A stretch of DNA of 64,000 bases from NCBI RefSeq assembly GCF_021582895.2, contig NZ_CP091139.2:2852001-2916000 (forward strand), read 5' to 3'. The number at the start of each line of letters is the position of its first letter. Within the stretch, counting starts at the first letter, position 1. This DNA comes from Microbacterium elymi. Its GTDB lineage: Bacteria > Actinomycetota > Actinomycetes > Actinomycetales > Microbacteriaceae. The notes under the pieces were generated by a model, which saw only the letters and a program-made list of their open reading frames with translations, ran no database searches and was not told where the DNA came from. Position numbers and translations under genes: made by a program. This document shows, one piece after another, positions 11,327 to 20,372 of the stretch.

Positions 11327-11656
11327 TCAGTGGGCGTGGCCTGCCGAGCGCACGTCGGTCATGCCCTGCGGCCCGTTCGTGCCGAACGAGAAGTCCACCA
11401 CGCCCTGCCCGTCCACACTTGCGTCGAGGACGAAGTCGTCCAAGTCGTCGGCGACGTCGGGTGCCAGGAACGTGCGCGCTCCGGACTGCTCCCGGACGAC
11501 ATCGCCCTCCTCCGGGCCGTCGGCGGGCTCGAGTGCGAAGTCGGTGCCGCGGTCCGACCCGTCGTAGATGCGGATCCCGCCCTTCTCCCGGCCGCCCGCG
11601 GTCTGCCCGGCGATCGCCTTCACGATCACACACGCGTTATCGGTGAGGGTGAACAA
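11327..11656 (-). CDS. HesB/IscA-like protein lacking the cluster cysteines
   Basis: Small protein with the HesB/A-type Fe-S biogenesis fold: it opens FTLTDNACVIVKAIA and has the GGIRIYDGSD strand and a C-terminal VVDFSFGTNG. A-type carriers use three conserved Cys; here only one Cys (residue about 8) is present, at a non-ligand position, so cluster transfer is doubtful. The TTG start at 11656 is chosen because AGGAGG lies five bases upstream. 109 residues. Related Cys-free proteins occur in Microbacteriaceae; their role is unknown to me. Confidence 0.75.
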   Translation of the reverse strand: MFTLTDNACVIVKAIAGQTAGGREKGGIRIYDGSDRGTDFALEPADGPEEGDVVREQSGARTFLAPDVADDLDDFVLDASVDGQGVVDFSFGTNGPQGMTDVRSAGHAH

Positions 11657-11730
11657 CGTCGCCTCCTGCTGTCGGTGAGGGATGAGCCGCGTGCGTCCGG
11701 ACGTCGGAGGCGAGGCGTAAAACAGCCGTA

Positions 11731-11805
11731 TGGTGCCCCCGGAGAATTACGATATCTCGACCCACCGGTTAAAAGCCGGTTGCTCTTCCTCTGAGCTACG
11801 GGGGC
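11731..11805 (-). tRNA. tRNA-Lys (anticodon TTT) with unusual T-arm
   Basis: On the minus strand the acceptor GCCCCCG pairs with CGGGGGC followed by ACCA; the D-arm GCTC...GAGC and anticodon stem ACCGG/CCGGT enclose loop CTTTTAA. The T-arm reads GAGAT-ATCGTAA-TTCTC: it lacks the usual G53-C61 pair, T54 and A58. It is either a variant tRNA or damaged. Confidence 0.8.
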
Positions 11806-11807
11806 GA

Positions 11808-11905
11808 ATGGAGGTGCTCCGCAAGACCTGCGGCACCTGTCGGCAGTCTAAACCATTGACCGAATTCAACCGGAAGTCGTCACGCCCTGACGGGCTCTCT
11901 GACGG
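11808..11905 (+). pseudogene. Truncated CxxC zinc-ribbon protein remnant
   Basis: From ATG 11808 the frame reads MEVLRKTCGTCRQSKPL followed by a TEFNRKSSRPDGL segment. This matches the N-terminus of small actinobacterial zinc-ribbon/HNH-type proteins, whose pattern is CxxC-x-KP-x-EF-x-PDGL followed by a second CxxC. The homology stops at DGL and the frame then runs antisense through the 3' end of the neighbouring dehydrogenase gene. The second Cys pair is missing, so this looks like a 3'-truncated relic just outside tRNA-Lys. Confidence 0.5.
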
Positions 11906-13124
11906 TCAGTCTGGGGTGGGGATGGTCGCCGACATCCGGAATCCGCCGTCGTCGGTGGGGCCGGACGAGATGGCTCCGCCCAGGCGACGCACCTCGGTGC
12001 GCGACCGGCTCAGGCTGGTCGCCTGATCGGCCTGCGGCGTCGGCCGCCCCGGGCCGTGCGCCACCTCGACCTCGACGGCGTGTGAGAGATAGCGGACGGC
12101 GGCCGCGGCATCCGCCCCCCGCGTGCGGGTGAGCACAAGCGAAACCCCTTCCTGCAGCACCCGGAAGGCGGCCTCGTCGATGTGCGGGGCCAGGTGCCGC
12201 TCCTCGCCGGTGATCTCGAGCGTGATGGGCATGCCCGCTGTCTGCAAGCCCGGCGATCAGCTCGCGCGCATTCGACAGCGACGGCTCGGGCGGGCTCGGC
12301 AGCGGCGCGCGGACGATCGGGATGCCGGCGACTCCGACGGTGCGTGCGGCCTTCGATTCTCCGTCCGATCCGGTGCGCTCGCGCAGCCACTCGGTGAACG
12401 TGGCGCCGACCACCTGTGCGTCGGTGCCGGCCAGCAGGCTTCCGTCGCGCATCTGGTGACCCGGACGGCCCGGCAGTGACAGTTCGACGACCCGGCCGGG
12501 CACGCCCGCGGCCCGCCCGTATCGGCGCGCGAGATCGGCCATGCGCTCCACGCGCGGCCCGGCGAGATCCGGTACCCGCCCGGCCGGTGCACCCTCGGCC
12601 AGCTCGACCAGTCGGGCCGCGACCTCGTCCGCCGCGACCGGCTGAGACCGCATCGTCGGCACGAGGACGAACGGGCCCATCTTCATCCGATCGAACATCT
12701 GCTGTGCGAACTCGTGGAACTGCGTCGCACGCAGGAGCGTCCAGGGCACCGGACCGTCGGTGACCGCCCGCTCCTGCGCGAGCTTGCCCTCGTAATACCC
12801 GTAGCCCCTCTCGGTGCGGTCGATCCCGACGATCGACAGCGCGAGATGATGGCCGACGCCCGCCCGCTGCTCCGCCTCCAGCAGCATCCGGGTCGTGGTC
12901 TGGAAGTACCGGACGGATGCCGCGGCCGTCAGAGTCTGCGACCCGCTGACGTCGATCACGGCGTCGACGCCGGCCAGGACGGCATCCAGCCCCTCGCCGG
13001 TCATCAGATCGATCCCGGTCGAGCGCGACAGCACGATCGGCTCGTGGCCGCGCCGGCGGGCATGCTCGGCGACCAGCCGGCCGACGGTGCCGGTCCCGCC
13101 GGCGATCGCCATCCTCAGCCCCAT
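11906..13124 (-). CDS. NmrA-like SDR fused to a degenerate histidine-kinase ATPase domain
   Basis: The N-terminal about 250 residues form an atypical SDR/NmrA-like NAD(P)-binding protein: GGTGTVGRLVAEHA Rossmann loop, IDVSGSQTL, GYGYYEGKLAQE, and an end near FTEWLRERTG. The frame then continues, through a linker with PLPSPPEPSLSNARELIAGL, into a segment resembling the ATP-binding end of NarL-type sensor kinases (HIDEAAFRVLQEGVSL, VEVEVAHGPG, RRLGGAISSG, FRMSATIP). In normal kinases the corresponding box is EALTNVLRHA; here the Asn and His are gone, so ATP binding is unlikely. One frame break at 12244-12249 (GCTTGC on the coding strand) lies between Leu and Gln of the linker. About 405 residues in total. 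Start ATG 13124; ATG 13112 is also possible. Confidence 0.75.
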
Positions 13125-13160
13125 ATCCCGAGGGTATCGCGCAGTGCGGGGACGGGCCCA

Positions 13161-13244
13161 TGCAGAACTCCGGTGGAATGCGTGCTGGGGGCGCCGTATC
13201 GCGCCCGCAGGGCCTGATCGCAATCGGATCTCCGGAGTTCTGCA
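13161..13244. repeat. Long-loop inverted repeat, 13-bp arms
   Basis: TGCAGAACTCCGG at 13161-13173 is repeated in perfect inverted orientation at 13232-13244, with 58 bp between the arms, in the gap between the divergent SDR and AraC genes. It could be an operator pair or a palindromic intergenic repeat. Confidence 0.6.
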
Positions 13245-13274
13245 CGGGGTGCCGGAGACGGATAGCCTCGGACC

Positions 13275-13682
13275 GTGGCATCCGCACCCCAATCCCCGCA
13301 GACGCTCGCCCACCTGCGCCGCGCGCGCGACCTGATGGACCGCGATTACACGCAGCCGCTGGACGTGCCCACGATGGCCGCGCGGGCGTTCATGTCGCCC
13401 GCCCACTTCTCTCGCGAATTCAAGACCGCGTACGGCGAGACGCCCTACGCGTATCTGATGACACGGCGGATCGAACGGGCGATGGCCCTGCTGCGGGCCG
13501 GTGCGTCGGTGACGGATGCCTGCACCGCCGTGGGCGCGACGTCTCTGGGGTCGTTCAGCTCCACTTTCACGCAGCTGGTCGGCGAGACGCCGAGCGCCTA
13601 CCGCAGCCGCCCACATGAGGCCGCCGAGGCGATGCCCACGTGCATCGCCCGGCTGCTGACCCGCCCGACCCGCTACGCCTGA
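13275..13682 (+). CDS. AraC-family transcriptional regulator
   Basis: DNA-binding regulator consisting almost only of the two helix-turn-helix motifs: PLDVPTMAARAFMSPAHFSR and, after GETPYAYLMTRR, ASVTDACTAVGATSLGSFSS with a closing GETPSAYR. At 135 residues it lacks an effector domain. The GTG start at 13275 begins just before the TLAHLRRARDLMDRDY helix. It lies directly upstream of a glyoxalase-fold gene, a frequent AraC/VOC pair, which suggests it controls that gene. The inverted repeat upstream may be its site (inference). Confidence 0.85.
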   Translation: MASAPQSPQTLAHLRRARDLMDRDYTQPLDVPTMAARAFMSPAHFSREFKTAYGETPYAYLMTRRIERAMALLRAGASVTDACTAVGATSLGSFSSTFTQLVGETPSAYRSRPHEAAEAMPTCIARLLTRPTRYA

Positions 13683-13738
13683 GCAACCGAGCAGGATTCG
13701 AGAAGCGAGCCGGCTTCGCCCTGCGTAGCGTGGGGGCC

Positions 13739-14150
13739 ATGACAGACACCACTCTCGCCTACAGCCAGGTCACCGTCGACGATGTCGACGCCGCCATCGC
13801 CTTCTACCGGGATGCCCTCGGACTCTCGGTCGTCAACGACGTCGCCAACGACGGACACCGCTGGGTGAGCCTCGGCTTCGCCGCGCAACCCGGGCTTGCT
13901 CCTCGTGCTCTCCGACCCGGGCGCCGGGCGTTCGCCCGAGGACGCCGAGGCGCTGCACCGGCTCGTCGCGAAGGGCGCCGGCCCCGGCCCCATCGTCTTC
14001 GCCACCAGCGATCTCGATGCGGCGTTCGAGCGCGCGCGCGCCGCCGGCGCCGAGGTCCTGCAGGAGCCGATCCAGCAGCCCTGGGGGCCTCGCGACTGCG
14101 CGTTCCGCGACCCCGCCGGCAACCTGGTGCGCATCAACCAGGCCACCTGA
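13739..14150 (+). CDS. VOC/glyoxalase-fold protein, one frame break
   Basis: Single-domain vicinal-oxygen-chelate protein. The first half has VTVDDVDAAIAFYRDALG and HRWVSLGFAAQPG; after a break at 13894-13899 (GCTTGC for GCTGC) it continues LLLVLSDPGAG, VFATSDLDAAFERARAAGA and CAFRDPAGNLVRINQ, typical of these folds. 136 residues when rejoined. It follows the AraC regulator by 57 bp. The substrate is unknown; such proteins are often glyoxalase-like, bleomycin-resistance-like or non-catalytic. Confidence 0.82.
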
Positions 14151-14191
14151 TCGCCGGGCGGGCCGGCGCGACGGCCGGGTAGCCTGGTGGG

Positions 14192-14831
14192 GTGACAGAC
14201 GGTTCCAGGGATTTCCATAAGCCGGTCCGCCGGCCCACCGGCGATCTCGATCGGCTGTTCGGCTCGCGGGATCCGGCCGAGGCCGCCCGGGTCGCGCACT
14301 CGACGGCGGCCGCGCTGCTGTCGCGGGTGCGAGCCGAACCCGACCGCGAGATCGTCGACCGGCTCGTCGAGTTCACCCGCACGCATGGCATCGAGGACAT
14401 CGCCGAGCTGTGGGCCCAGGCGCCGTCGCGTTCGCTGCCCGGTGCCCTGTGGCGGCTGTACCTGCTGCAAGCTGATGGTGCATGACGACCCGCAGACGGC
14501 GGCGCTGGTGTACGAGCGCGGACGCGTGCAGATCCCCTCTGCCGACCCGGTCATCGCCGGCGCTCCGGTCCCGGCGGGGCCGGACGAGCTGGTGGCCCTG
14601 GTCGACCGGATCCTCCGGGGCGTGTTCGAGGGCGACTTCGCGGGGGCTCTCGATCGGGCCGCGTCGTTCTGCCGGGTGCAGGCATCCGGCTCCACCCATC
14701 TCGCCGACGACTACGAGCTGACCGTGCCGGACCGTGCCACCGCGTTCACCACGCGTGCGCTGCGGCTCTCGACGTACGCGGGGGATCTGTCCGCGTGCGC
14801 GGCACTGTGGCGGGTCGACGCGCTGACCTGA
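14192..14831 (+). CDS. Conserved actinobacterial protein of unknown function, one frame break
   Basis: Soluble, largely helical protein of about 212 residues with no transmembrane segment. It begins TDGSRDFHKPVRRPTGDLD and contains WRLYLLQLMVHDDP across a frame break at 14467-14472 (GCAAGC for GCAGC). The C-terminal half contains ILRGVFEGDFAGALDRAASF. I recognise it as a conserved actinobacterial family without known function. GTG start at 14192, 41 bp after the VOC gene. Confidence 0.7.
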
Positions 14832-14960
14832 GCGGGCGGCCGACCTTGCGGGCAAGCTGACCTGAGCAGGCGGCCGAGCTGAGCGGGCGGCAGACCCTGT
14901 GCGGGCAAGCTGATATGAGCAGGCGGCTGACCTGAGCGGGCGGCTGATGTGACCACGCGG
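14823..14960. repeat. Degenerate 17-bp tandem repeats
   Basis: Units of the form CTGACCTGAGCGGGCGG start near 14823, 14857, 14878, 14910, 14927 and 14944. The last three are contiguous 17-mers, while earlier units are separated by short insertions. The array begins at the stop of the preceding gene. Confidence 0.7.
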
Positions 14961-15215
14961 GTTGGCCGGCCCGCGCCGATCCGAGCGGACACAGTAGTGC
15001 CGGGCCGCAGAACGCCTCTCGGCGCGTGGCCGCTCGAAGCGGCAGAAGATGGAGCCCGGGGTTACTGCGGCCCGGCCACTCCAGTCTAACCGAAGCTGCC
15101 CGGCGGGTATTCCGGGCGGGTGGTCGCAACGGCAGGCCAGAACGGCACTCCGCACCGGCTCTGGGCGTGGATCCGACGATCCGGCCTGCCGTTGCGACCC
15201 CGCTACGCTCGGACC
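14961..15215. repeat. Non-coding gap with two long-loop inverted repeats
   Basis: No convincing gene is present. Two perfect inverted repeats are visible: GCCGGGCCGCAG at 14999-15010 with its complement at 15065-15076, and GGTCGCAACGGCAGGCC at 15122-15138 with its complement at 15183-15199 (17 bp, 44 bp loop). The second ends 16 bp before the next start codon and could form a large hairpin in its leader. Confidence 0.65.
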
Positions 15216-16101
15216 ATGGCCGCCCATTTCGCCCTGCTGATCGACCCCGCCGCACCCGATGACGGACGGGACGATTTCGCCGCGACCTTCCAGGTGATCG
15301 ACCCCACCGCGCCGGCACTGAGCGTGGGTGAGCTGAGCACCCAGCGCGGCGACGGCATCTTCGAGACCATCGGCGTCATCGACGGCCACCCGCAGGAGGT
15401 CGCCGCCCACCTCGACCGGCTCGCCCACTCCGCGCAACTGTGCGACCTGCCCGCCCCCCACCCCCTGCAGTGGCGCCAGGCGGTGGCCCGGGCGGCGCTC
15501 GCCTGCGGCGGAGGGGAGTGCGCGATCAAGCTCATCCTCAGCCGCGGCGTCGAACACGGCCCGGCGCCCACGGCCTGGGTCACCGCCGCACCCGCACCGG
15601 ACAACTCCGCGGTGCGCGAGGCCGGCATCCGGGTGGCCCTCCTCGACCGGGGGATCGACAGCGGGGCATCCGAGCGTGCGCCCTGGCTCGCTGCTGGGCG
15701 CCAAGACGCTGTCGTACGCGACGAACATGGCGGCCATCCGCGAGGCGCATCGTCGCGGCGCCGACGACGCGATCTTCGTCGCCAGCGACGGCGTGGTCCT
15801 CGAAGGCCCCACGTCCTCGGTGATCCTCCGCTTCGGCGACCGCTTCGTCACCCCGGCGACCGGGAGCGGCATCCTGCACGGGACGACCCAGATCAGCCTG
15901 TTCGACCACCTGCGCGCCACCGGTCACCAGGCGACGTACGAGACGGTTCCGGTCGGCGAGCTGGCACGGGCGGATGCCGCGTGGCTGGTCTCCAGCGTGC
16001 GGCTGGCCGTCCCCATCACGGCCATCGACGGTCGGGCGCTCCCGATCGACCGGGAGGCGACGGCATCCTTCACCCGCTACCTGCTCAGCCCGCGCGAGTG
16101 A
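15216..16101 (+). CDS. pabC: Class IV PLP aminotransferase, 4-amino-4-deoxychorismate lyase-like, one frame break
   Basis: PLP-dependent fold-type IV enzyme, probably releasing p-aminobenzoate for folate synthesis. It shows the QRGDGIFETIGV N-terminal motif, the catalytic Lys in GAKTLSYATNMAA, and GADDAIFVASDGVVLEGPTSS with the PLP phosphate-binding loop. The frame changes near 15690 in CTCGCTGCTGGGC (expected PWLLLGAK). About 295 residues. The folate link is supported by folE and folP elsewhere in the window. A branched-chain or D-amino acid aminotransferase cannot be excluded. Confidence 0.8.
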
Positions 16102-16123
16102 GCCCGGCCGAGCCTGCCCGGCG

Positions 16124-16903
16124 CTACCCGAACCTGCCCGACACGTAGTCCTCGGTTGCCTGCACCGACGGCGTGGTGAAGATCGTCGCCGTCTCGTTGT
16201 ACTCGATCAGCTTGCCCGGCTTGCCGGTGCCGGCGATGTTGAAGAACGCGGTGCGCTCCGAGACGCGCGAGGCCTGCTGCATGTTGTGCGTCACGATCAC
16301 GATCGTGTAGTCGTTCTTCAGGTCGGCGATGAGCTCCTCGATCGCATAGGTCGAGATGGGATCCAGCGCCGAGCACGGCTCGTCCATCAGCAGCACCTGC
16401 GGCTCGACCGCGATCGCCCGCGCGATGCACAGACGCTGCCGTTGCCCGCCGGACAGCCCGGCGCCGGGCTTGTCGAGCCGGTCCTTGACCTCGTTCCACA
16501 GGTTCGCGCCCCGCAGCGACTTCTCCACCAGTGCGTCGGCGTCCGAGCGCGAGATGCGGCGGTTGTTCAGACGCACGCCGGCGAGCACGTTCTCTCGGAT
16601 GGACATCGTCGGGAACGGGTTGGGCCGCTGGAAGACCATGCCGACGTTGCGCCGCACGTTCACCGGGTCGACGCCCGAGGCGTAGAGGTCGTCGCCGTCC
16701 AGCAGGACCTGGCCCTCCACCCGGGCACCCGGGATGACCTCGTGCATTCGGTTCAGGGTGCGCAGGAACGTGGACTTGCCGCATCCGCTGGGGCCGATGA
16801 AGGCGGTCACGCTGCGCGGCTCGATGTGCAGCGAGATGTCCTCCACGGCGAGGAAGTCGCCGTAGTAGACGTTCAGGTCGGTGACGTCGATGCTCTTGGA
16901 CAC
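16124..16903 (-). CDS. pstB: Phosphate ABC transporter ATP-binding protein
   Basis: ATPase of the PstSCAB phosphate importer. Walker [17 protein letters not shown], signature [14 protein letters not shown], Walker [15 protein letters not shown] and the switch His in [10 protein letters not shown] are all intact. 259 residues, standard length. It is the last gene of the minus-strand pstS-pstC-pstA-pstB cluster, 16 bp after pstA. No frame break. Confidence 0.97.
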   Translation of the reverse strand: MSKSIDVTDLNVYYGDFLAVEDISLHIEPRSVTAFIGPSGCGKSTFLRTLNRMHEVIPGARVEGQVLLDGDDLYASGVDPVNVRRNVGMVFQRPNPFPTMSIRENVLAGVRLNNRRISRSDADALVEKSLRGANLWNEVKDRLDKPGAGLSGGQRQRLCIARAIAVEPQVLLMDEPCSALDPISTYAIEELIADLKNDYTIVIVTHNMQQASRVSERTAFFNIAGTGKPGKLIEYNETATIFTTPSVQATEDYVSGRFG

Positions 16904-16919
16904 AGGATTTCCTTCGGTT

Positions 16920-18023
16920 TCAGAGTCCGCGCTTGGGCGCGAAGATCTTCGCGATGAGCCGCCCGATGAGGTTCAGCGCCATCACGATGAGGATAAGGGT
17001 GAGTGCGGCCGTCCAGGCCCGGTCGATCGATGCCTGCGCCGACACGCCCGCCGCCTGGGTGTACTGCGTGTAGACGAACACCGGAAGGGTCATCATCCGG
17101 TCGCTGAACAGGTTGTAGTTCATGCTGAACGTGAATCCGGTCACCAGCAGCAGCGGGGCGGTCTCGCCGATCACGCGGGCGATGGCGAGCATGACGCCGG
17201 TCACGATCCCGGCCAGCGAGGTGGGCAGCACGATCTTCAGGATCGTCAGCCACTTCGGCACGCCGAGGGCGTACGACGCCTCGCGCAGTTCGTTCGGCAC
17301 CAGTCGGAGGATCTCTTCGCTCGAGCGCACCACGACCGGGATCATCAGCACCGACAGGGCGATGGCGCCCATGAAGCCGTTGCGCACGGCGGGGCCGACG
17401 AGCAGCGCGAACAGCGCGAAGGTGAACAGCCCGGCGACGATCGACGGGATGCCGGTCATCACGTCGACGAGGAAGGTGATCGCCTTCGCCAGCGGCCCGC
17501 GCCCGTACTCCACCAGGTAGATCGAGGTCGAGCAGCCCGATCGGCACCGAGATGAGGGCGGTCATCAGCGTGATCAGCAGCGTTCCGATGATCGCGTGCA
17601 GCGCGCCGCCGCCTTCGCCGACGATGTTGCGCATCGACTGGGTGAAGAAGGACACGTCCATTCGCGCCAGACCGTTGGTCAGGACCGTCCACACCAGCGA
17701 GATCAGCGGCAGAGCGCGATGATGAATGCGGTCGAGACCAGCGAGGTCACCAGCCGGTCCAGCGCACGGCGCGAGCCTTCGACGATCCGCGAGGCGACGT
17801 ACAGCACGACGTCGAACAGGATGGTCCCGGCCAGCACCGCCCCCACGATGTTGAAGCCGGCCGTCACGTCGGCCAGCGCGAGCAGGACGAAGAACGCGGC
17901 CGAGATGATCAGGCTTCCACCCAGCACCATCCAGGCGGTGCCGCGAGGCAGGCGTCCGGCGGCCAGCGTGTTGGTGGTGCGGATGCCTCCGGCCACAGGG
18001 GGTGCGGCGGTTGCAGTGGTCAT
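16920..18023 (-). CDS. pstA: Phosphate ABC transporter permease PstA, two frame breaks
   Basis: Inner-membrane permease of the phosphate importer. Starts [13 protein letters not shown] at 18023, overlapping the pstC stop. Several hydrophobic helices follow, then the permease motif [19 protein letters not shown]. The frame changes near 17706, where [10 protein letters not shown] is expected and a base is missing in GCTCTGCCG, and near 17530, where GLLTSIYLVE is expected and a base is added in GCTCGACC. The rejoined length of about 367 residues is normal for actinobacterial PstA. Confidence 0.92.
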
Positions 18024-18933
18024 CAGTCGGCTCCGGAGAAGGCGGCGCGGCGGCTGACGATCCAGCGTGCCGCGACGTTGACGAGAAGGGTGACGACGAA
18101 CAGCACGAGGCCGGTCGCGACCAGGGCGTTCACCGAGACGCCGGTGGCCTCGGGGAACTGCAGTGCGATGTTCGCGGCGATGGTGTTCGGGTTCTGGGAC
18201 TGCAGGACGGCGAAGTTCACGATGAACGCGGGGAGAGCACCATGGCCACGGCGAACGTCTCGCCGAGCGCCCGCCCGAGGCCCAGCATGACCGCCGAGAC
18301 CATGCCGCTGCGGGCGAACGGGAGCACGGCCATCCGAATCATCTCCCACTTCGTGGCGCCGAGGGCCAGTGCGGCCTCTTCGTGCAGCCGCGGCGCCTGC
18401 AGGAACACCTCCCGACAGATCGCGGTCATGATCGGGATCACCATCACCGCCAGCACGACGGCTGCCGTCAGGATCGTCCGCCCGGTGCCCGACACCGGCG
18501 GGGCGAACAGCGGGAACCAGCCGAGGTTGTCGCCCAGCCACTGGTAGAACGGCTGCACGAACGGGGCCAGGGTGACGATGCCCCACAGCCCGAACACCAC
18601 GGACGGGACGGCGGCGAGCAGATCGATGACGTAGCCGAGGGTCTGCGACAGCCGCCGCGGCGCGTAGTGCGTGATGTACAGCGCGATCCCGATGGACAGC
18701 GGAGTCGCGAACAGCAGCGCGAGGAAGGCCGCCCACACCGTGCCGAACGCGAGCGGACCCACGTACTGCCAGAAGTTGGACGTGTCGTTGGGCAGCACGC
18801 CGGGACCGGCGATCAGGGCCGGGATGCTCTGGAGGACGAGGAAGATCGCGACCGCGGCGAGCGTGGCCAGAATCAAGGAGCCGGCGACGATCGTGGTCGT
18901 CGCGAAGACCCGGTCGCCCGCCCGGACCTTCAC
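18023..18933 (-). CDS. pstC: Phosphate ABC transporter permease PstC, frame break
   Basis: Second permease of the phosphate importer. Reads KVRAGDRVFATTTIVAGSLI into TM1, contains the permease loop EVFLQAPRLHEEAALALGAT, and ends AARWIVSRRAAFSGAD. The frame changes near 18227 in a C-run, where VLSPAFIVNFAV is expected. The GTG at 18933 starts an open frame. An ATG at 18974 (MTEPPPQPPG) in another frame would add a family-like Pro-rich N-terminus if a further base is missing there. The stop overlaps the pstA start. Confidence 0.92.
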
Positions 18934-19040
18934 CCGGCGCGCCGGCCGGGTGGCTGCGGCGGTGGCTCGGTCATCCTGCTCTCTTTCTCGATTCAGAGGG
19001 AAGGGGCGGTCCGGGACGCTGCCCGGACCGCCCTCGGGTG

Positions 19041-20150
19041 CTACTTGATCGACTGTGCGGCTGCGACGACCTTGGCCGACAGCTCGGCCGACAGCGGAGC
19101 GGAGCCGGCCTGCTGGGCGGCCGCCTGCTGGGCCGCGTCACCGGCCACGTACTGGATGTACGAGCTGATCAGGGCGCCCTTTTCGGCATCCTGGTACTGC
19201 TGGCACGCGATCAGGTACGACACCAGCACGAGCGGCCAGGCGCCCTCCTGGGTGTCGGTGCGGTTGATCTGGATCGCGAGGTCGTTCGCCTCGCGCCCCT
19301 CGACCAGCGGCGAGTCCGCGACGACCGAGGCCGCACCCTCGGCCGAGATCTTCACGAACGCGTCGCCGACCTTCAGCTGAGCCGGCTTCAGACCGGTCGT
19401 GCCGATGCCCGACTCGTCGATGTAGGTGATCGAGTTCTTCGCGTTCTTGGCAGCCTCGGCGACCCCCGAGGTGCCCTTGGCGGCGTCGCCGACCTGGTAC
19501 GGGAACGTCTGCGACGCCTCCTTGGCCCACACGTCGGCGGCGTTGGCCGCGAGGTACTCGGTGAAGTTCTGCGTCGTGCCCGAGTCGTCCGACCGGTGCA
19601 CCACGATGATCCGGTCGTCCGGCAGCGTCGCGCCCTCGTTCAGCGCCGCGATCTTCGCGTCATCCCACTTCGTGATCTTGCCCGAGAAGATGCCGGCGAT
19701 GGTCGCGGCGTCCAGCTTGAGATCGTCCACGCCGTCGACGTTGTACGCGACCGCGATCGGCGAGATGTAGACCGGCAGGTCGATGGCCTTGGTGTCCGGC
19801 GCGCACATCGCGAACGTGCCGCTGAGCTCTTCGTCCTTCAGCGCCGCATCCGAGCCGGCGAAGTCGGCCGCGCCCGAGATGAAGCTCTTGCGCCCGGCGC
19901 CCGAGCCCTGCGGGTCGTAGTTGATGTTCAGGCTGGGGTTCGCGGACTGGATGCCGGCGATCCACGTCTGCTGGGCGGTTCCCTGCGCCGACGAGCCGAT
20001 GCCGTTGATGGTGCCCGACAGGGTGGTGCTCGCCGACGCGCTGGCGTCGGTCGAGTTGTCGGCGGCGGCCTCGTTCGAGGCGCAGCCGGCCAGGACGAGG
20101 GCGCCTGCGACCAGCAGGGCGCCCAGCGGGGCGATGCGATTCAGCTTCAC
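19041..20150 (-). CDS. pstS: Phosphate-binding lipoprotein PstS
   Basis: Substrate-binding lipoprotein of the phosphate importer. The signal peptide ends in the lipobox LAGC (residues about 20-23), then an Ala/Ser/Thr-rich linker. Binding-site motifs include GIGSSAQGTAQQTW, DPQGSGAGRKSF, DFAGSDAAL and the HRSDDSGTTQNFTEYL phosphate-contact loop. 369 residues, no frame break. It is first in the minus-strand pst cluster and preceded by a PHO box. Confidence 0.96.
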   Translation of the reverse strand: MKLNRIAPLGALLVAGALVLAGCASNEAAADNSTDASASASTTLSGTINGIGSSAQGTAQQTWIAGIQSANPSLNINYDPQGSGAGRKSFISGAADFAGSDAALKDEELSGTFAMCAPDTKAIDLPVYISPIAVAYNVDGVDDLKLDAATIAGIFSGKITKWDDAKIAALNEGATLPDDRIIVVHRSDDSGTTQNFTEYLAANAADVWAKEASQTFPYQVGDAAKGTSGVAEAAKNAKNSITYIDESGIGTTGLKPAQLKVGDAFVKISAEGAASVVADSPLVEGREANDLAIQINRTDTQEGAWPLVLVSYLIACQQYQDAEKGALISSYIQYVAGDAAQQAAAQQAGSAPLSAELSAKVVAAAQSIK

Positions 20151-20242
20151 TGTGTGAGTCCTTCACGTGTTCGGGATGTCGACCCCGGTGCGGGGTTCGG
20201 CATGACCGTAGAGCGCGTCGGTGACCAGACTGCGCTGTGCGG

Positions 20243-20264
20243 GTGAACGGAAGGTGAACGCGGG
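20243..20264 (-). promoter_or_regulatory. PHO box upstream of pstS
   Basis: Two GTGAAC units (20243-20248 and 20254-20259) repeat at 11-nt spacing; on the coding strand of pstS they read GTTCAC(C) twice. This matches the PhoP/RegX3 direct-repeat PHO box of actinobacteria. It lies about 95-110 bp upstream of the pstS start. The cognate SenX3-RegX3 pair is encoded in the window. Confidence 0.7.
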
Positions 20265-20372
20265 TGGCGGGCACGTCGGCTCCGGGGTGTGCGACCGAGC
20301 CCTTCCCCGGGCCGAGACCGCGACAGGACGCGCGCAGCCAGCGCCCATGAAGGACAGGGGAGCGATGAGCTG

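Noticed and set aside
14823..14960. CRISPR-like array
   Set aside because: Units are 17 bp, degenerate and mostly contiguous, with no unique spacers of constant length.
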